Shown here: one piece after another, positions 1 to 9,756 of the stretch
Position numbering within the stretch: the first letter of the stretch is position 1
How the letters are laid out: every line of letters starts with the position of its first letter
DNA from: Bacteroidia bacterium
Lineage (GTDB): Bacteria > Bacteroidota > Bacteroidia > Flavobacteriales_D > Sanyastnellaceae
NCBI GenBank assembly: GCA_030427925.1
Contig: JAUICJ010000027.1
Coordinates: 1 to 35,672 of the forward strand
Length of the DNA stretch: 35,672 bases
Reading direction: 5' to 3'
Translations under genes and position numbers: made by a program
The notes under the pieces: generated by a model
Seen by the model: only the letters and a program-made list of their open reading frames with translations
Told to the model about the DNA's origin: nothing
The model's database searches: none

Positions 1-1
1 G

Positions 2-709
2 TATTTTGTGGGCTCGGTGGTCCAAATTCCCCAACGCGCCATGAACCAAATCTTCTCGGGTTTGATTTCAAAGCGGATGGCCAACGAAACCGCAACCGAT
101 TTGGAGCCGTTTGTGCAACAAGCCACCCGGGTTACGTTGATCCTCGCCTTGACCGTCTTCATCGGCGTAGCAGCGGGGCTGCATCCGCTCATCAGCGCAT
201 TGCCCGCCGCATACCTTGGCATCACAGGCATCGCCTTGGCCATCGGAATGCAAAAGATCCTGTTGGCCGTGTCGATGATTCCAGGCCAAGTACTGGCCCA
301 CACTAACCATTACCGGTTGGGCCTGCCGCTCAACGTGGGACTGCTCATCACCACCGTCATCACGAACTGGTTCTTGATGTCCTTCCTGGAGCTGGGGGTG
401 CTGGGCGCAGCCTTGGCGACTTTGTTCACCGCTGTTTGGAACGGAATTTGGCGACTCGTCATCACCTACCGAAAAATCGGCATCAAGCCACTAACCCGTT
501 CAATGGGCCTGATGACCGTGGTCGCCGCAGTCCTCTTCGGTGCGGTCCAATTCATGCCCCAAGGTTGGTCAGGCGGGCACGGCTACATCGAAGCCACGAT
601 CAACGGGGGCATAGCAGCAAGCGCCATGATGGGGACCGCCTATGCCTTCGGCTGGTTTCCCGAGTTCAAAACGGCGTTGAACAAATACGTGTTGAGTCGG
701 TTCAGCTGA
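2..709 (+). CDS. Polysaccharide/lipopolysaccharide flippase, C-terminal part (5' end outside window)
   Basis: The frame is open to the left edge, so the N-terminus lies outside the window; the GTG at 8 is internal to the frame and is probably not the start. The visible 230 or so residues are a hydrophobic protein with about six membrane segments, for example around residues 40-60, 67-85, 103-128, 130-150, 165-180 and 200-220. This resembles the second half of a MOP-superfamily exporter (Wzx/MATE-like oligosaccharide flippase), an inner-membrane protein that moves lipid-linked sugar units for surface polysaccharide. The family call rests on overall composition and on the pattern of an R-M-A-N type cytoplasmic loop followed by paired helices; no catalytic motif exists to confirm it. 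The stop overlaps the stop of the converging DUF2147 gene by 8 bp. Confidence 0.7.
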   Translation, partial: YFVGSVVQIPQRAMNQIFSGLISKRMANETATDLEPFVQQATRVTLILALTVFIGVAAGLHPLISALPAAYLGITGIALAIGMQKILLAVSMIPGQVLAHTNHYRLGLPLNVGLLITTVITNWFLMSFLELGVLGAALATLFTAVWNGIWRLVITYRKIGIKPLTRSMGLMTVVAAVLFGAVQFMPQGWSGGHGYIEATINGGIAASAMMGTAYAFGWFPEFKTALNKYVLSRFS

Positions 710-1145
710 CCCGATGCCATTCTTGGGTCCTGAACAGAAACAGGATGTAACCGCGGACATACAGGGTGTTGGGTTCGTCCTCTTCGATCCACATTTCGCA
801 ATCGTACACCTTCCCGTTCTTCGGGTCGCAAATCGTGCCGTCCTCCCATTCGAGCGCCTCGCCGTCGCGGAACATGTCGCGGACGATTTCCATGCCGAGC
901 GCCGGCTGGTCTTTGCGGTCGTCGTCGCACTCGGTGCATTTGGGATTCTGATCTTCGTCCGGGAGGCGGAACAGTTCCACGATTTGGCCAAAATAAGCCC
1001 CATCGCGCTCCGTGATTTCCACCACACTTTTCACACGGCCCGTTTCATCATCAACGGTCTTCCACCGCCCCGTAAGGGAGGGCTGCTGCGCGCTCGTCCA
1101 AGCAGCCAAGAACAAGAACGCACACGTCGTCAGTCGTTTCATCAT
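702..1145 (-). CDS. DUF2147 family secreted protein
   Basis: A 147-residue protein with a signal peptide (two Met, Lys-Arg, then a hydrophobic stretch ending in TSAQ near residue 20). The mature part matches the DUF2147 pattern: GRWKTVDDETG near the start, VVEI, a GQIVEL strand, a CTEC pair within the DDRKDQP loop, GMEIVRDM, WEDGTICDPKNGK and a closing RGY strand. DUF2147 proteins are small beta-rich periplasmic or secreted proteins of unknown function. The frame extends upstream to 1247, but the signal peptide places the start at the double ATG (1145 or 1142). It lies 49 bp after yihY on the same strand and could be its operon partner. The 3' end overlaps the converging flippase gene. Confidence 0.85.
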   Translation of the reverse strand: MMKRLTTCAFLFLAAWTSAQQPSLTGRWKTVDDETGRVKSVVEITERDGAYFGQIVELFRLPDEDQNPKCTECDDDRKDQPALGMEIVRDMFRDGEALEWEDGTICDPKNGKVYDCEMWIEEDEPNTLYVRGYILFLFRTQEWHRVS

Positions 1146-1194
1146 CGATGCAGGTCTTTGATTCGTCGGCAAAATAAGCCGCGCAACCGACAAC

Positions 1195-2142
1195 TCAACG
1201 CCCCAACTTCCGAGCCCGATGAATGGCGGCGTCCAATTCGAATCCAAGCAACAACACCGAACTGTTCGAATTGAGCCAAACCAACGTCACCAGCAGCGTC
1301 CCCAACGAACCGTACAGCCGGTTGTACGAATTGAATTGCTCAATGAAATAGGAGAACCCCAACGAAAACAAGACGATCAGCACCGTCGCCATCGACGCCC
1401 CCACGGAAAACGCAAACCGCCGATCCCGCTCCCGATTCCCCGCGTGATACAGGATGTTCACGCTCGTGTACACCAGGGCCAGCGAAACCATCCACCGGGC
1501 CACCGTCAGCCACGGCAACGCCTCGGCATCCAGCCAATTCCGTGACTCCGCCCAAACCAGCACATCGCCGGCGAACCCCGCCAGCAACACCGCCACCCCC
1601 AACAACAACGACAGCACCAGCAACAGCAACACCGAAAGCAAACGGAACACCACCCAATCGGGCCGCCGCTCCATGTGAAACGACTCCCCAAACCCCGTCA
1701 AAATCGCATTCACACTGCTCGACGCATAAAACAACAACAACACAAAACCCACACTCAACAGCGCCCCCTGCCGCTGATCCAGCAAATCCGTGACGGTTTG
1801 TTCAAACAGTTCAACGGTTTCGCCTGGGAACAGAAGCTCAAGGCTCCCCAGCACATCCTCCGTGGAAAGCGGCGTGTACGGCACGATGCTCAAGAGCACG
1901 ATCATGGCCGGGAAAAACGCGAGAAACAGCCGAAAACTGATGGCCGCCGACCGCGTGGCCACCGATCCATTCAGGATGCCCACCGCGAAGTACCGGACGA
2001 CGTCGTACAGGTTCATCTCCTTCGGTCCCCACGGGTGAACCCGCCGCAACATCCGACGCGCACGCAGGAATGCCTTCCGCTTGCTGATCCACTTAAACAG
2101 CGGCCGGTTGTCGAGGTCGAAGGTGTACGGATTCTCTGGCAT
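1195..2142 (-). CDS. YihY/UPF0761 (BrkB-like) inner-membrane protein
   Basis: A 315-residue integral membrane protein. After a basic cytoplasmic N-terminus (many Lys and Arg at 20-40) there are about six membrane segments, near residues 66-89, 127-150, 165-197, 212-232, 243-265 and 275-300. The family signature is seen as AAISFRLFLAFFPA in the first segment, the YASSSVNAI stretch near 140 and a YGSLGTLLVTLVWL segment near 277-290. YihY/BrkB proteins are widespread; they were once annotated as ribonuclease BN and the transport role is not settled. The start lies only 6 nt after the nadC stop, so it is probably co-transcribed with nadC. The last segment carries a run of Asn and Ser (WLNSNSSV) at a point where many relatives have small residues and Tyr; the importance is unknown. 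Confidence 0.88.
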   Translation of the reverse strand: MPENPYTFDLDNRPLFKWISKRKAFLRARRMLRRVHPWGPKEMNLYDVVRYFAVGILNGSVATRSAAISFRLFLAFFPAMIVLLSIVPYTPLSTEDVLGSLELLFPGETVELFEQTVTDLLDQRQGALLSVGFVLLLFYASSSVNAILTGFGESFHMERRPDWVVFRLLSVLLLLVLSLLLGVAVLLAGFAGDVLVWAESRNWLDAEALPWLTVARWMVSLALVYTSVNILYHAGNRERDRRFAFSVGASMATVLIVLFSLGFSYFIEQFNSYNRLYGSLGTLLVTLVWLNSNSSVLLLGFELDAAIHRARKLGR

Positions 2143-2148
2143 CCCCTT

Positions 2149-3030
2149 TCAGGCCAAATCCACGCTCTTCAAACTCAAATCCAAGCTCGGCACGCTGTGC
2201 GTCAACCACCCCATGCTCACAAAGTCCACGCCCGCCTCGGCATACGCCCGCGCGTTGTCGGGGGTGATTCCACCGGACGCCTCCAACGCAATGCGCCCGC
2301 CAAGCCGCCGCACCTGCTCGGCAGCCTCCTTGGGGCTGTGGTTGTCCAGGAGCAACCGATCGACCAACGCCTCCCCCGACGCCCTGCGCAACCGGTCGGA
2401 TGCCGCAAGGGCCTCGTCCGCCTCACCGGCATCCCGCACCTCCACGACCACCGGCACCTCCAACTGCTGCTCCGCGAGGTAGCGGTGCACGCCCTCCAAT
2501 GCGGCAGTCATCGATCCGGCGTAATCCACGTGGTTGTCCTTGATGAGGATCATGTCGTCCAAGGCCATGCGGTGGTTCACTCCCCCACCGATGCGCACCG
2601 CCCACTTCTCAAATGCCCGCAAACCCGGCGTGGTCTTGCGGGTATCCAACACCCGGCACCCCGTCCCCTCAAGTTGCTGCACCACCGCGGCCGTGCGCGT
2701 CGCAATCCCGCTCATCCGCTGCATGAAATTCAGCGCCAACCGCTCCCCCATCAAAATGCTCCGAGCGGCTCCGCGGATCCGCATCACCTCATCGCCCGGC
2801 ACCACCGCCTCCCCATCGGCCTTCAACACCGTGCATTCCAACGCCGCATCCACCACGGCAAACACCTTCACCGCGACTTCCACCCCGGCCACCCGACCCG
2901 CTTCCTTCGCGCGGATGACGCCTTCGCGCTGCAGGCCCTTTGGCACGCTCGAAGCCGTGGTGTGATCGCCACGACCGAGGTCTTCATCCAAGGCCAAGTC
3001 GATCAAGGCCAACATTCGGTTTGTCCACAT
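2149..3030 (-). CDS. nadC: Nicotinate-nucleotide pyrophosphorylase (carboxylating), quinolinate phosphoribosyltransferase
   Basis: A 293-residue NadC. It converts quinolinate and PRPP to nicotinate mononucleotide, CO2 and pyrophosphate, the third step of de novo NAD synthesis in the cytoplasm. Family motifs are clear: LDEDLGRGDHT at the N-terminus, ERLALNFMQRMSGIAT, DTRKTTPGLR, KWAVRIGGGVNHRM, IKDNHV and the C-terminal EASGGI followed by DFVSMGWLTHS. The frame is open up to 3114, but the family N-terminus begins near the chosen ATG at 3030 (3048 is a possible alternative). The box TATCTTCG lies four nt before this ATG. It is divergent from rlmH (48 bp between starts) and followed at 6 nt by yihY. 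Together with pnuC and the NadR-like kinase at 7-8 kb, the window holds both de novo and salvage NAD genes. Confidence 0.96.
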   Translation of the reverse strand: MWTNRMLALIDLALDEDLGRGDHTTASSVPKGLQREGVIRAKEAGRVAGVEVAVKVFAVVDAALECTVLKADGEAVVPGDEVMRIRGAARSILMGERLALNFMQRMSGIATRTAAVVQQLEGTGCRVLDTRKTTPGLRAFEKWAVRIGGGVNHRMALDDMILIKDNHVDYAGSMTAALEGVHRYLAEQQLEVPVVVEVRDAGEADEALAASDRLRRASGEALVDRLLLDNHSPKEAAEQVRRLGGRIALEASGGITPDNARAYAEAGVDFVSMGWLTHSVPSLDLSLKSVDLA

Positions 3031-3034
3031 GAAG

Positions 3035-3042
3035 CGAAGATA
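3035..3042 (-). promoter_or_regulatory. TAnnTT-type box 4 nt before nadC start
   Basis: Reads TATCTTCG on the minus strand, one base from the Bacteroidota -7 consensus TAnnTTTG, and ends 4 nt before the ATG at 3030. If it is a promoter the mRNA would be leaderless or nearly so. No TTG is seen at the usual 19-21 nt spacing upstream, so this remains tentative. Confidence 0.35.
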
Positions 3043-3066
3043 CGCCATGCCCTGAAGCCGCGGCCT

Positions 3067-3074
3067 TACCTTTA
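3067..3074 (+). promoter_or_regulatory. TAnnTT-type box 4 nt before rlmH start
   Basis: Reads TACCTTTA, one base from TAnnTTTG, and ends 4 nt before the GTG at 3079. It has the same geometry as the nadC box on the opposite strand. No -33 TTG is visible. Confidence 0.35.
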
Positions 3075-3078
3075 TCAC

Positions 3079-3561
3079 GTGCAACTTTCCCTCATCGCCG
3101 TAGGCAAAACCCAAGCCGCCTGGATCCGCTCCGGCACGGACGAATACGTCAAGCGGCTGAATCGTTACACCCGTTTCCAGTTCGTGGAAGTGCCCGACAT
3201 CAAGCCACGTTCAGGAAAACCCGATCCCGCTTGGGTCCGGGCTGAGGAAGGCAAAGCCCTCGCTCGCCACCTGGACAGTGCAGGTGTAGACCACCTCATC
3301 CTTTTGGACGAACGCGGCAAGTCCTTTACCTCCATCGCCTTCGCCAAGCACCTCGAAAACCTGCACGTCCGCGGACTGAAGCACCTCGCCTTCGTCATCG
3401 GCGGCCCCTACGGCTTCGACGCCGCCATCCGCGACCGCGCCCACGGCCAGTGGAGCCTCGGCCCCATGACCTTTTCGCACCAAATGATCCGGCCGTTCGC
3501 CGCCGAGCAACTCTACCGCGCCCACACCATCTTGCGCAACGAGCCCTACCACCACGAATGA
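3079..3561 (+). CDS. rlmH: 23S rRNA (pseudouridine1915-N3)-methyltransferase RlmH
   Basis: A 160-residue protein, close to the usual length of about 155-160. RlmH is a small SPOUT-class methyltransferase that methylates pseudouridine 1915 in helix 69 of 23S rRNA on the assembled ribosome. Visible family features are the N-terminal LSLIAVGKT strand, the LLDERGKSFTS segment, FVIGGPYGFD (the SAM-binding trefoil-knot loop) and the C-terminal ending LGPMTFSHQM...RAHTILRNEPYHHE. The frame is open far upstream, but that part is antisense to yihY and nadC; the family N-terminus places the start at GTG 3079. No Shine-Dalgarno is seen. It ends at a strong bidirectional terminator. Confidence 0.96.
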   Translation: MQLSLIAVGKTQAAWIRSGTDEYVKRLNRYTRFQFVEVPDIKPRSGKPDPAWVRAEEGKALARHLDSAGVDHLILLDERGKSFTSIAFAKHLENLHVRGLKHLAFVIGGPYGFDAAIRDRAHGQWSLGPMTFSHQMIRPFAAEQLYRAHTILRNEPYHHE

Positions 3562-3566
3562 GCACG

Positions 3567-3597
3567 AAAAAAGCCACCCGTTGAAGGTGGCTTTTTT
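3567..3597. terminator. Bidirectional intrinsic terminator between rlmH and atpC
   Basis: A perfect 12-bp stem, AAAAAAGCCACC paired with GGTGGCTTTTTT, around a 7-nt loop. It gives a T-run on both strands, so it can end rlmH transcripts (stop at 3561) and atpDC transcripts (stop at 3617). Confidence 0.92.
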
Positions 3598-3616
3598 CAT
3601 GGCAGTGCCGTGCGAA

Positions 3617-3850
3617 TTATTCCGCCAACACGGTCACCACGTTGTTCAACACCTCAACCGTTCCGCCTCCCACGGTGAACCGCTCTTCGCTTGAACCGTT
3701 CTTCACAACCACATCGCCCGCCTGCAAGGTCGTGATGAGGGGAGCGTGGCTGTTCATGATGCCCAAGCTGCCGTCTGCCCCGGGCAACCCCACGTAAGTG
3801 GCTTCGCCGGAGAACAGGGTGGTGTCTGGGGTGAGGATGTCTACTTTCAT
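3617..3850 (-). CDS. atpC: F1 ATP synthase epsilon subunit, short form
   Basis: A 77-residue protein that corresponds only to the N-terminal beta-sandwich of the epsilon subunit: MKVDILTPDTTLFSGEA at the start, GSLGIMNSHAPLIT in the middle and FTVGGGTVEVLNNVVTVLAE at the end. Epsilon sits on the central stalk and links gamma to the c-ring. The C-terminal helical hairpin that inhibits ATP hydrolysis in E. coli and Bacillus (total about 130-140 residues) is missing, as is common in Bacteroidota. Residue GSLGIMNSHAP keeps the fold signature, so the gene is probably intact and not broken. It follows atpD by 17 nt and ends before a bidirectional terminator. Confidence 0.95.
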   Translation of the reverse strand: MKVDILTPDTTLFSGEATYVGLPGADGSLGIMNSHAPLITTLQAGDVVVKNGSSEERFTVGGGTVEVLNNVVTVLAE

Positions 3851-3867
3851 CGGAGTCGAATTCCAGG

Positions 3868-7035
<3,168 letters not shown>

Positions 7036-7052
<17 letters not shown>

Positions 7053-7587
7053 GCGGTGGGAAGAGCCGGTGGCGGCGGGGTTGAATTTGGGGTACACCGT
7101 GTTGTACTTGCAGGAGTCGGCTTGGGCGTTTCCCGTGGCTGCAGTCGGAGCGGTGCTCTTTTTCTTCGTGTGTGCGCGCCGGGGGATGTTGGCTGAAGCG
7201 GGCCTGTGGGTCTTCTATTTCGGGTATGCGGTGTATGGGGGCTTTGCGACAGCGGGCGATTGGCCGGAGCCGCGGTTTGCGGGGTGGGGGCCGCACGCGC
7301 TTTCGTGGGTGGGGGTGGCGGTCGGAACGTGGGCGCTGACGCGTGGATTGAAGCGATGGGGCGAACGAACGGCGGTGGGGTTGGACGCGTTCACCACGGT
7401 GGGCAGCTTGGTGGCCACGGGGTGGATGCTGGCGTTTGACCCGGTGAATTGGTGGTATTGGGTGGTCATCGATGCGGCCGCGGTCGTGCTGTATTGGCGG
7501 AATGGCTTGCGCTGGGGCGCGGCGCTGTTCGTGGTGTACACGCTCCTCGCTGTGGAGGGATGGTTCAACTGGCTTGCTTGGCCATGA
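7036..7587 (+). CDS. pnuC: PnuC-type nicotinamide riboside (vitamin) transporter
   Basis: A 183-residue membrane protein with about seven hydrophobic segments. PnuC proteins are facilitators that bring in nicotinamide riboside, with trapping by an intracellular kinase. The C-terminal half is diagnostic: FDPVNWWYWVVIDAAAVVLYW followed by a YTLLAVEGWFNW stretch, matching the W-W-Y-W and final Y-x-x-L-A-x-x-G-x-x-x-W patterns of the family. The N-terminal YLQESAWAFP segment matches the first family helix. It begins with GTG at 7036, inside the 3' end of the LRR gene, and its stop overlaps the ATG of the NadR-like kinase gene. That pairing supports nicotinamide riboside rather than thiamine as substrate. 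Codons are strikingly G-ending, unlike the following gene. Confidence 0.9.
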
Positions 7588-8108
7588 ATTCAGGCCAAAT
7601 CGTCATCACCGGCGTCGAGTCGTCCGGAAAAACCACCCTCAGCCACCTCCTGGCCGACGCCACGGGCTGGCCCCTCCTTCCCGAACGCGCCCGCACCGAT
7701 CCCGCCGTCCTGGCAGGCACCCACGGTCCGGCCGACCTCCAGCGCCTCCTGACCGAACAATCCATCGCCGCGCATGCGGCCGGACCCGGTCCCATCCTGT
7801 GCGACACGGGCGCGATCGTCCTGTCGATTTGGTCAGAAGTCCGCTTCCAACATCCCCTGCCCGCCGCCCAATCCGTCGCCCGCGAAGCCGCCCTCTACCT
7901 CCTGTGCACCCCGGACCTCCCCTGGGAACCCGACCCCTTGCGGGAATCCCCTGACCTTGCGGAACGCCTTGCCCTGCACGAGCGGTACCTCGCCCGCCTC
8001 GCCGCGTGGCAACTCCCCCATGCCCAAATACGCGGAAACGCCCTCGAGGGGCGTTTCCAACAAGCCGTTTCGGCCTTGCGTCAATTCGGTTTCTCCATCA
8101 ACGGATGA
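7584..8108 (+). CDS. NadR-like AAA ATPase / ribosylnicotinamide kinase
   Basis: A 174-residue P-loop protein. Walker A is GVESSGKTT (residues 10-18), followed by PERAR near residue 35, which matches the pattern in the kinase domain of NadR, and an ILCDTG strand (about 70-76) as Walker B. Only the kinase domain is present; the adenylyltransferase and HTH domains of full NadR are missing, as in many Bacteroidota. It probably phosphorylates nicotinamide riboside to NMN, which traps what PnuC brings in. The ATG overlaps the pnuC stop (ATGA). The frame opens earlier at 7449, but that part overlaps pnuC. The 3' end overlaps the converging tonB-like gene by 11 bp. Codons are mostly C-ending. The exact substrate is inferred from context. 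Confidence 0.85.
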   Translation: MNSGQIVITGVESSGKTTLSHLLADATGWPLLPERARTDPAVLAGTHGPADLQRLLTEQSIAAHAAGPGPILCDTGAIVLSIWSEVRFQHPLPAAQSVAREAALYLLCTPDLPWEPDPLRESPDLAERLALHERYLARLAAWQLPHAQIRGNALEGRFQQAVSALRQFGFSING

Positions 8109-8802
8109 TGAACTTCACCGGAATGGTGTACTGAACGCTCACCGCCTTCCCGCGCTGCTCACCCGGCTCAAAGTCCGGCAAGCTCTCCACCACACGCACC
8201 GCCTCTTTGTCCAAACGGGGATCCACCTCGCGCAACACCTTCACATCCCGAACCTTCCCGTCCTTGCCGACGACGAAGTAAACGAACACGGTGCCTTGGA
8301 TGCCCGCGTCCTTCGCGATGGGTGGGTATTTCGTGTTCGTGGAGACGTACCGAATGATTTCCATCTGGGTGCACGTGTGGCGCTCATCACCGCGCATGGA
8401 CTTGCAGTCGCCCAAAGCTGGCATATTCTCGACCACCATGAAGGGGATGTCCTCTTCCAATTCCTCTTCCACCTCCTCGATGATTTCGATTTCGGTGTCT
8501 TCGTCGAGTTCGATGTCCTCGATTTCGAGTTCTTCCTCGATTTCTTCCTCATCGTCCACGATCTCAATCACCGTCGTTTGCTGCGGCGGGGGAGGCGGGG
8601 GCGGCGGCTGAACAATGTTCACGGGAATCTCCTCGTCTTCGAGCAAATCCGCTTCGAAATCGATGGCTTGGATGATGGCCACATCGTACGATGTCCACGC
8701 CAAAGCCGACAAGAGGAGCGACAACGAAGCCACGAATCCCAAGGCCCGCCACGCGGTGCGCTTGTTCTCCAAATCGGCTTCTGGGGTTTTACGACTCAAC
8801 AT
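8098..8802 (-). CDS. TonB-family energy transducer
   Basis: A 234-residue protein. An N-terminal anchor helix (about residues 19-37) is followed by a periplasmic linker with eight Pro in a row near residue 66, then a strongly acidic stretch (about 78-120, mostly Glu, Asp and Ile), and a C-terminal TonB domain (about 145-234) with YPPIAKDAGIQGTVFVYFVV, DVKVLREVDPRLDKEAVRVV and the closing VQYTIPVKFII strand. TonB carries the inner-membrane proton gradient, via ExbB and ExbD, to outer-membrane receptors. No exbBD or receptor gene lies nearby. The Lys-Pro and Glu-Pro pattern of classical TonB linkers is replaced by an acidic one, which is common in this phylum. It lies 133 bp downstream of the vanZ-like gene on the same strand. 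Confidence 0.92.
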   Translation of the reverse strand: MLSRKTPEADLENKRTAWRALGFVASLSLLLSALAWTSYDVAIIQAIDFEADLLEDEEIPVNIVQPPPPPPPPQQTTVIEIVDDEEEIEEELEIEDIELDEDTEIEIIEEVEEELEEDIPFMVVENMPALGDCKSMRGDERHTCTQMEIIRYVSTNTKYPPIAKDAGIQGTVFVYFVVGKDGKVRDVKVLREVDPRLDKEAVRVVESLPDFEPGEQRGKAVSVQYTIPVKFIIR

Positions 8803-8935
8803 GCGTTTGCGTTTGTGCGCCCGAAATTAGGGATTCTTCCCGGATTGGAAGGCGCGATGAAGTGAAAATGCGCGGGCACGGACGGGGATTTAACGTTCGC
8901 GGCGCCCAAACGATTGTTCAAAAAGCAGGCCAAAA

Positions 8936-9343
8936 TCAAGCGAACCCCGGCCAAAACCGATACACCACGCGGAAACTCAGCCAAGCCAGCCCCACGCCCA
9001 CCGCATCGGCCACCGCATCCCACGCGTCGGGAAAGCGACCCGGGCACCACGCTCCTTGCATGCCCTCCAAGGCGATGCCCAACAAAACGCATCCGACCGT
9101 CGCCCAAACCCGTCCCATGCGGAGCATCCCCGACTTGCCCAGCCCCACAAACACGCTGTGAGCGAACGTCAGAAACAACCCCAAATGGACGAGCTTATCC
9201 ACGTGCAGCGCATCGAGCCAACTGGCGTGGGCGATGTCTTCCCCCGGCAGGGCGTGCAGGGCCACGATCAGCAGCAGCAACAAGCCCGGCACCACAGCGT
9301 GGCGCATCCGAGGACGTTTGGCGGTGGTCTTTGTGAGCATCAT
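8936..9343 (-). CDS. VanZ-like family membrane protein
   Basis: A 135-residue protein with about four membrane helices (near residues 15-30, 47-67, 74-94 and 105-127 from the chosen start). The pattern HVDKLVHLGLFLTFAHSVF, then a helix with ALEGMQ and the loop CPGRFPDAWDAVADAVGVGLAW, matches the VanZ-like family (HxxxYxxLG, E-x-x-Q, R-x-x-D-x-x-D-x-x-x-N/D-x-x-G). VanZ gives low teicoplanin resistance in enterococci; relatives in Bacteroidota have no proven role. The start at the double ATG (9343 or 9340) comes after the gcvH stop at 9363. The position next to gcvH and sprA is a recurrent order in the Flavobacteriia. Confidence 0.85.
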   Translation of the reverse strand: MMLTKTTAKRPRMRHAVVPGLLLLLIVALHALPGEDIAHASWLDALHVDKLVHLGLFLTFAHSVFVGLGKSGMLRMGRVWATVGCVLLGIALEGMQGAWCPGRFPDAWDAVADAVGVGLAWLSFRVVYRFWPGFA

Positions 9344-9362
9344 GGCCACCCGAACGCTGGAA

Positions 9363-9740
9363 TCAGCCGATGTGCGCGCCGTAGGCCGCGGCGTCAAGCA
9401 GGGCTTCCACCGCCGCAGGGTCGCTCACCTTCACCTTGATCAACCAGCCCGCCCCGTAGGGATCGGAATTGACCAAAGCCGGATCGTCTTCAACGGCGCT
9501 GTTGAACTCCAGCACCTCACCGGCACACGGCATGAACAGGTCGCTGACCGTCTTCACCGCCTCCACGGAGCCGAAAACCTCCTCCGCGTCCAGCGACTCC
9601 CCTTCGGTGTCCACTTCCACGAAAACAATGTCCCCCAACTCACCCTGAGCGAAGTCCGTGATGCCGATGGTGGCCACGTCGCCCTCGAGGCGCACCCATT
9701 CGTGCTCCTTCGTGTAACGCAATTCTGCTGGAATGTTCAT
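9363..9740 (-). CDS. gcvH: Glycine cleavage system H protein
   Basis: A 125-residue lipoyl carrier protein that shuttles the aminomethyl group between the P, T and L proteins of glycine cleavage. The lipoyl-lysine is K63 in [11 protein letters not shown]. Other family features are RYTKEHEW near the N-terminus, [18 protein letters not shown] and [14 protein letters not shown] near the C-terminus. It begins 16 nt after the sprA stop and is followed by the vanZ-like gene. No other gcv gene is in the window. A TAATTTAG box lies 4 nt before the ATG, so it may also have its own start of transcription inside the sprA-gcvH gap. Confidence 0.97.
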   Translation of the reverse strand: MNIPAELRYTKEHEWVRLEGDVATIGITDFAQGELGDIVFVEVDTEGESLDAEEVFGSVEAVKTVSDLFMPCAGEVLEFNSAVEDDPALVNSDPYGAGWLIKVKVSDPAAVEALLDAAAYGAHIG

Positions 9741-9744
9741 GCCG

Positions 9745-9752
9745 CTAAATTA
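9745..9752 (-). promoter_or_regulatory. TAnnTT-type box 4 nt before gcvH start
   Basis: Reads TAATTTAG on the minus strand, one base from TAnnTTTG, and lies inside the 16-nt gap after sprA. A TTG is present upstream at only 13 nt spacing. It is weak on its own; it is listed because the same spacing recurs at six other starts. Confidence 0.25.
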
Positions 9753-9756
9753 CACG

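Noticed and set aside
1675-3078. Long upstream extension of the rlmH frame
   Set aside because: It is antisense to yihY and nadC; RlmH family length places the start at 3079.
8450-8600. Repeat-like TCC/TCG-rich stretch on the plus strand
   Set aside because: It codes for the acidic Glu and Asp-rich linker of the TonB-like protein; explained by codon use.
8803-8935. Promoter or terminator between the vanZ-like and tonB-like genes
   Set aside because: TAATTTCG (8829-8822, minus) is one base off the -7 consensus but has no -33 element at the right distance; no hairpin with a T-run is seen. Nothing firm to report in these 133 bases.
9741-9756. Glycine riboswitch before gcvH
   Set aside because: The gap to sprA is only 16 bases.
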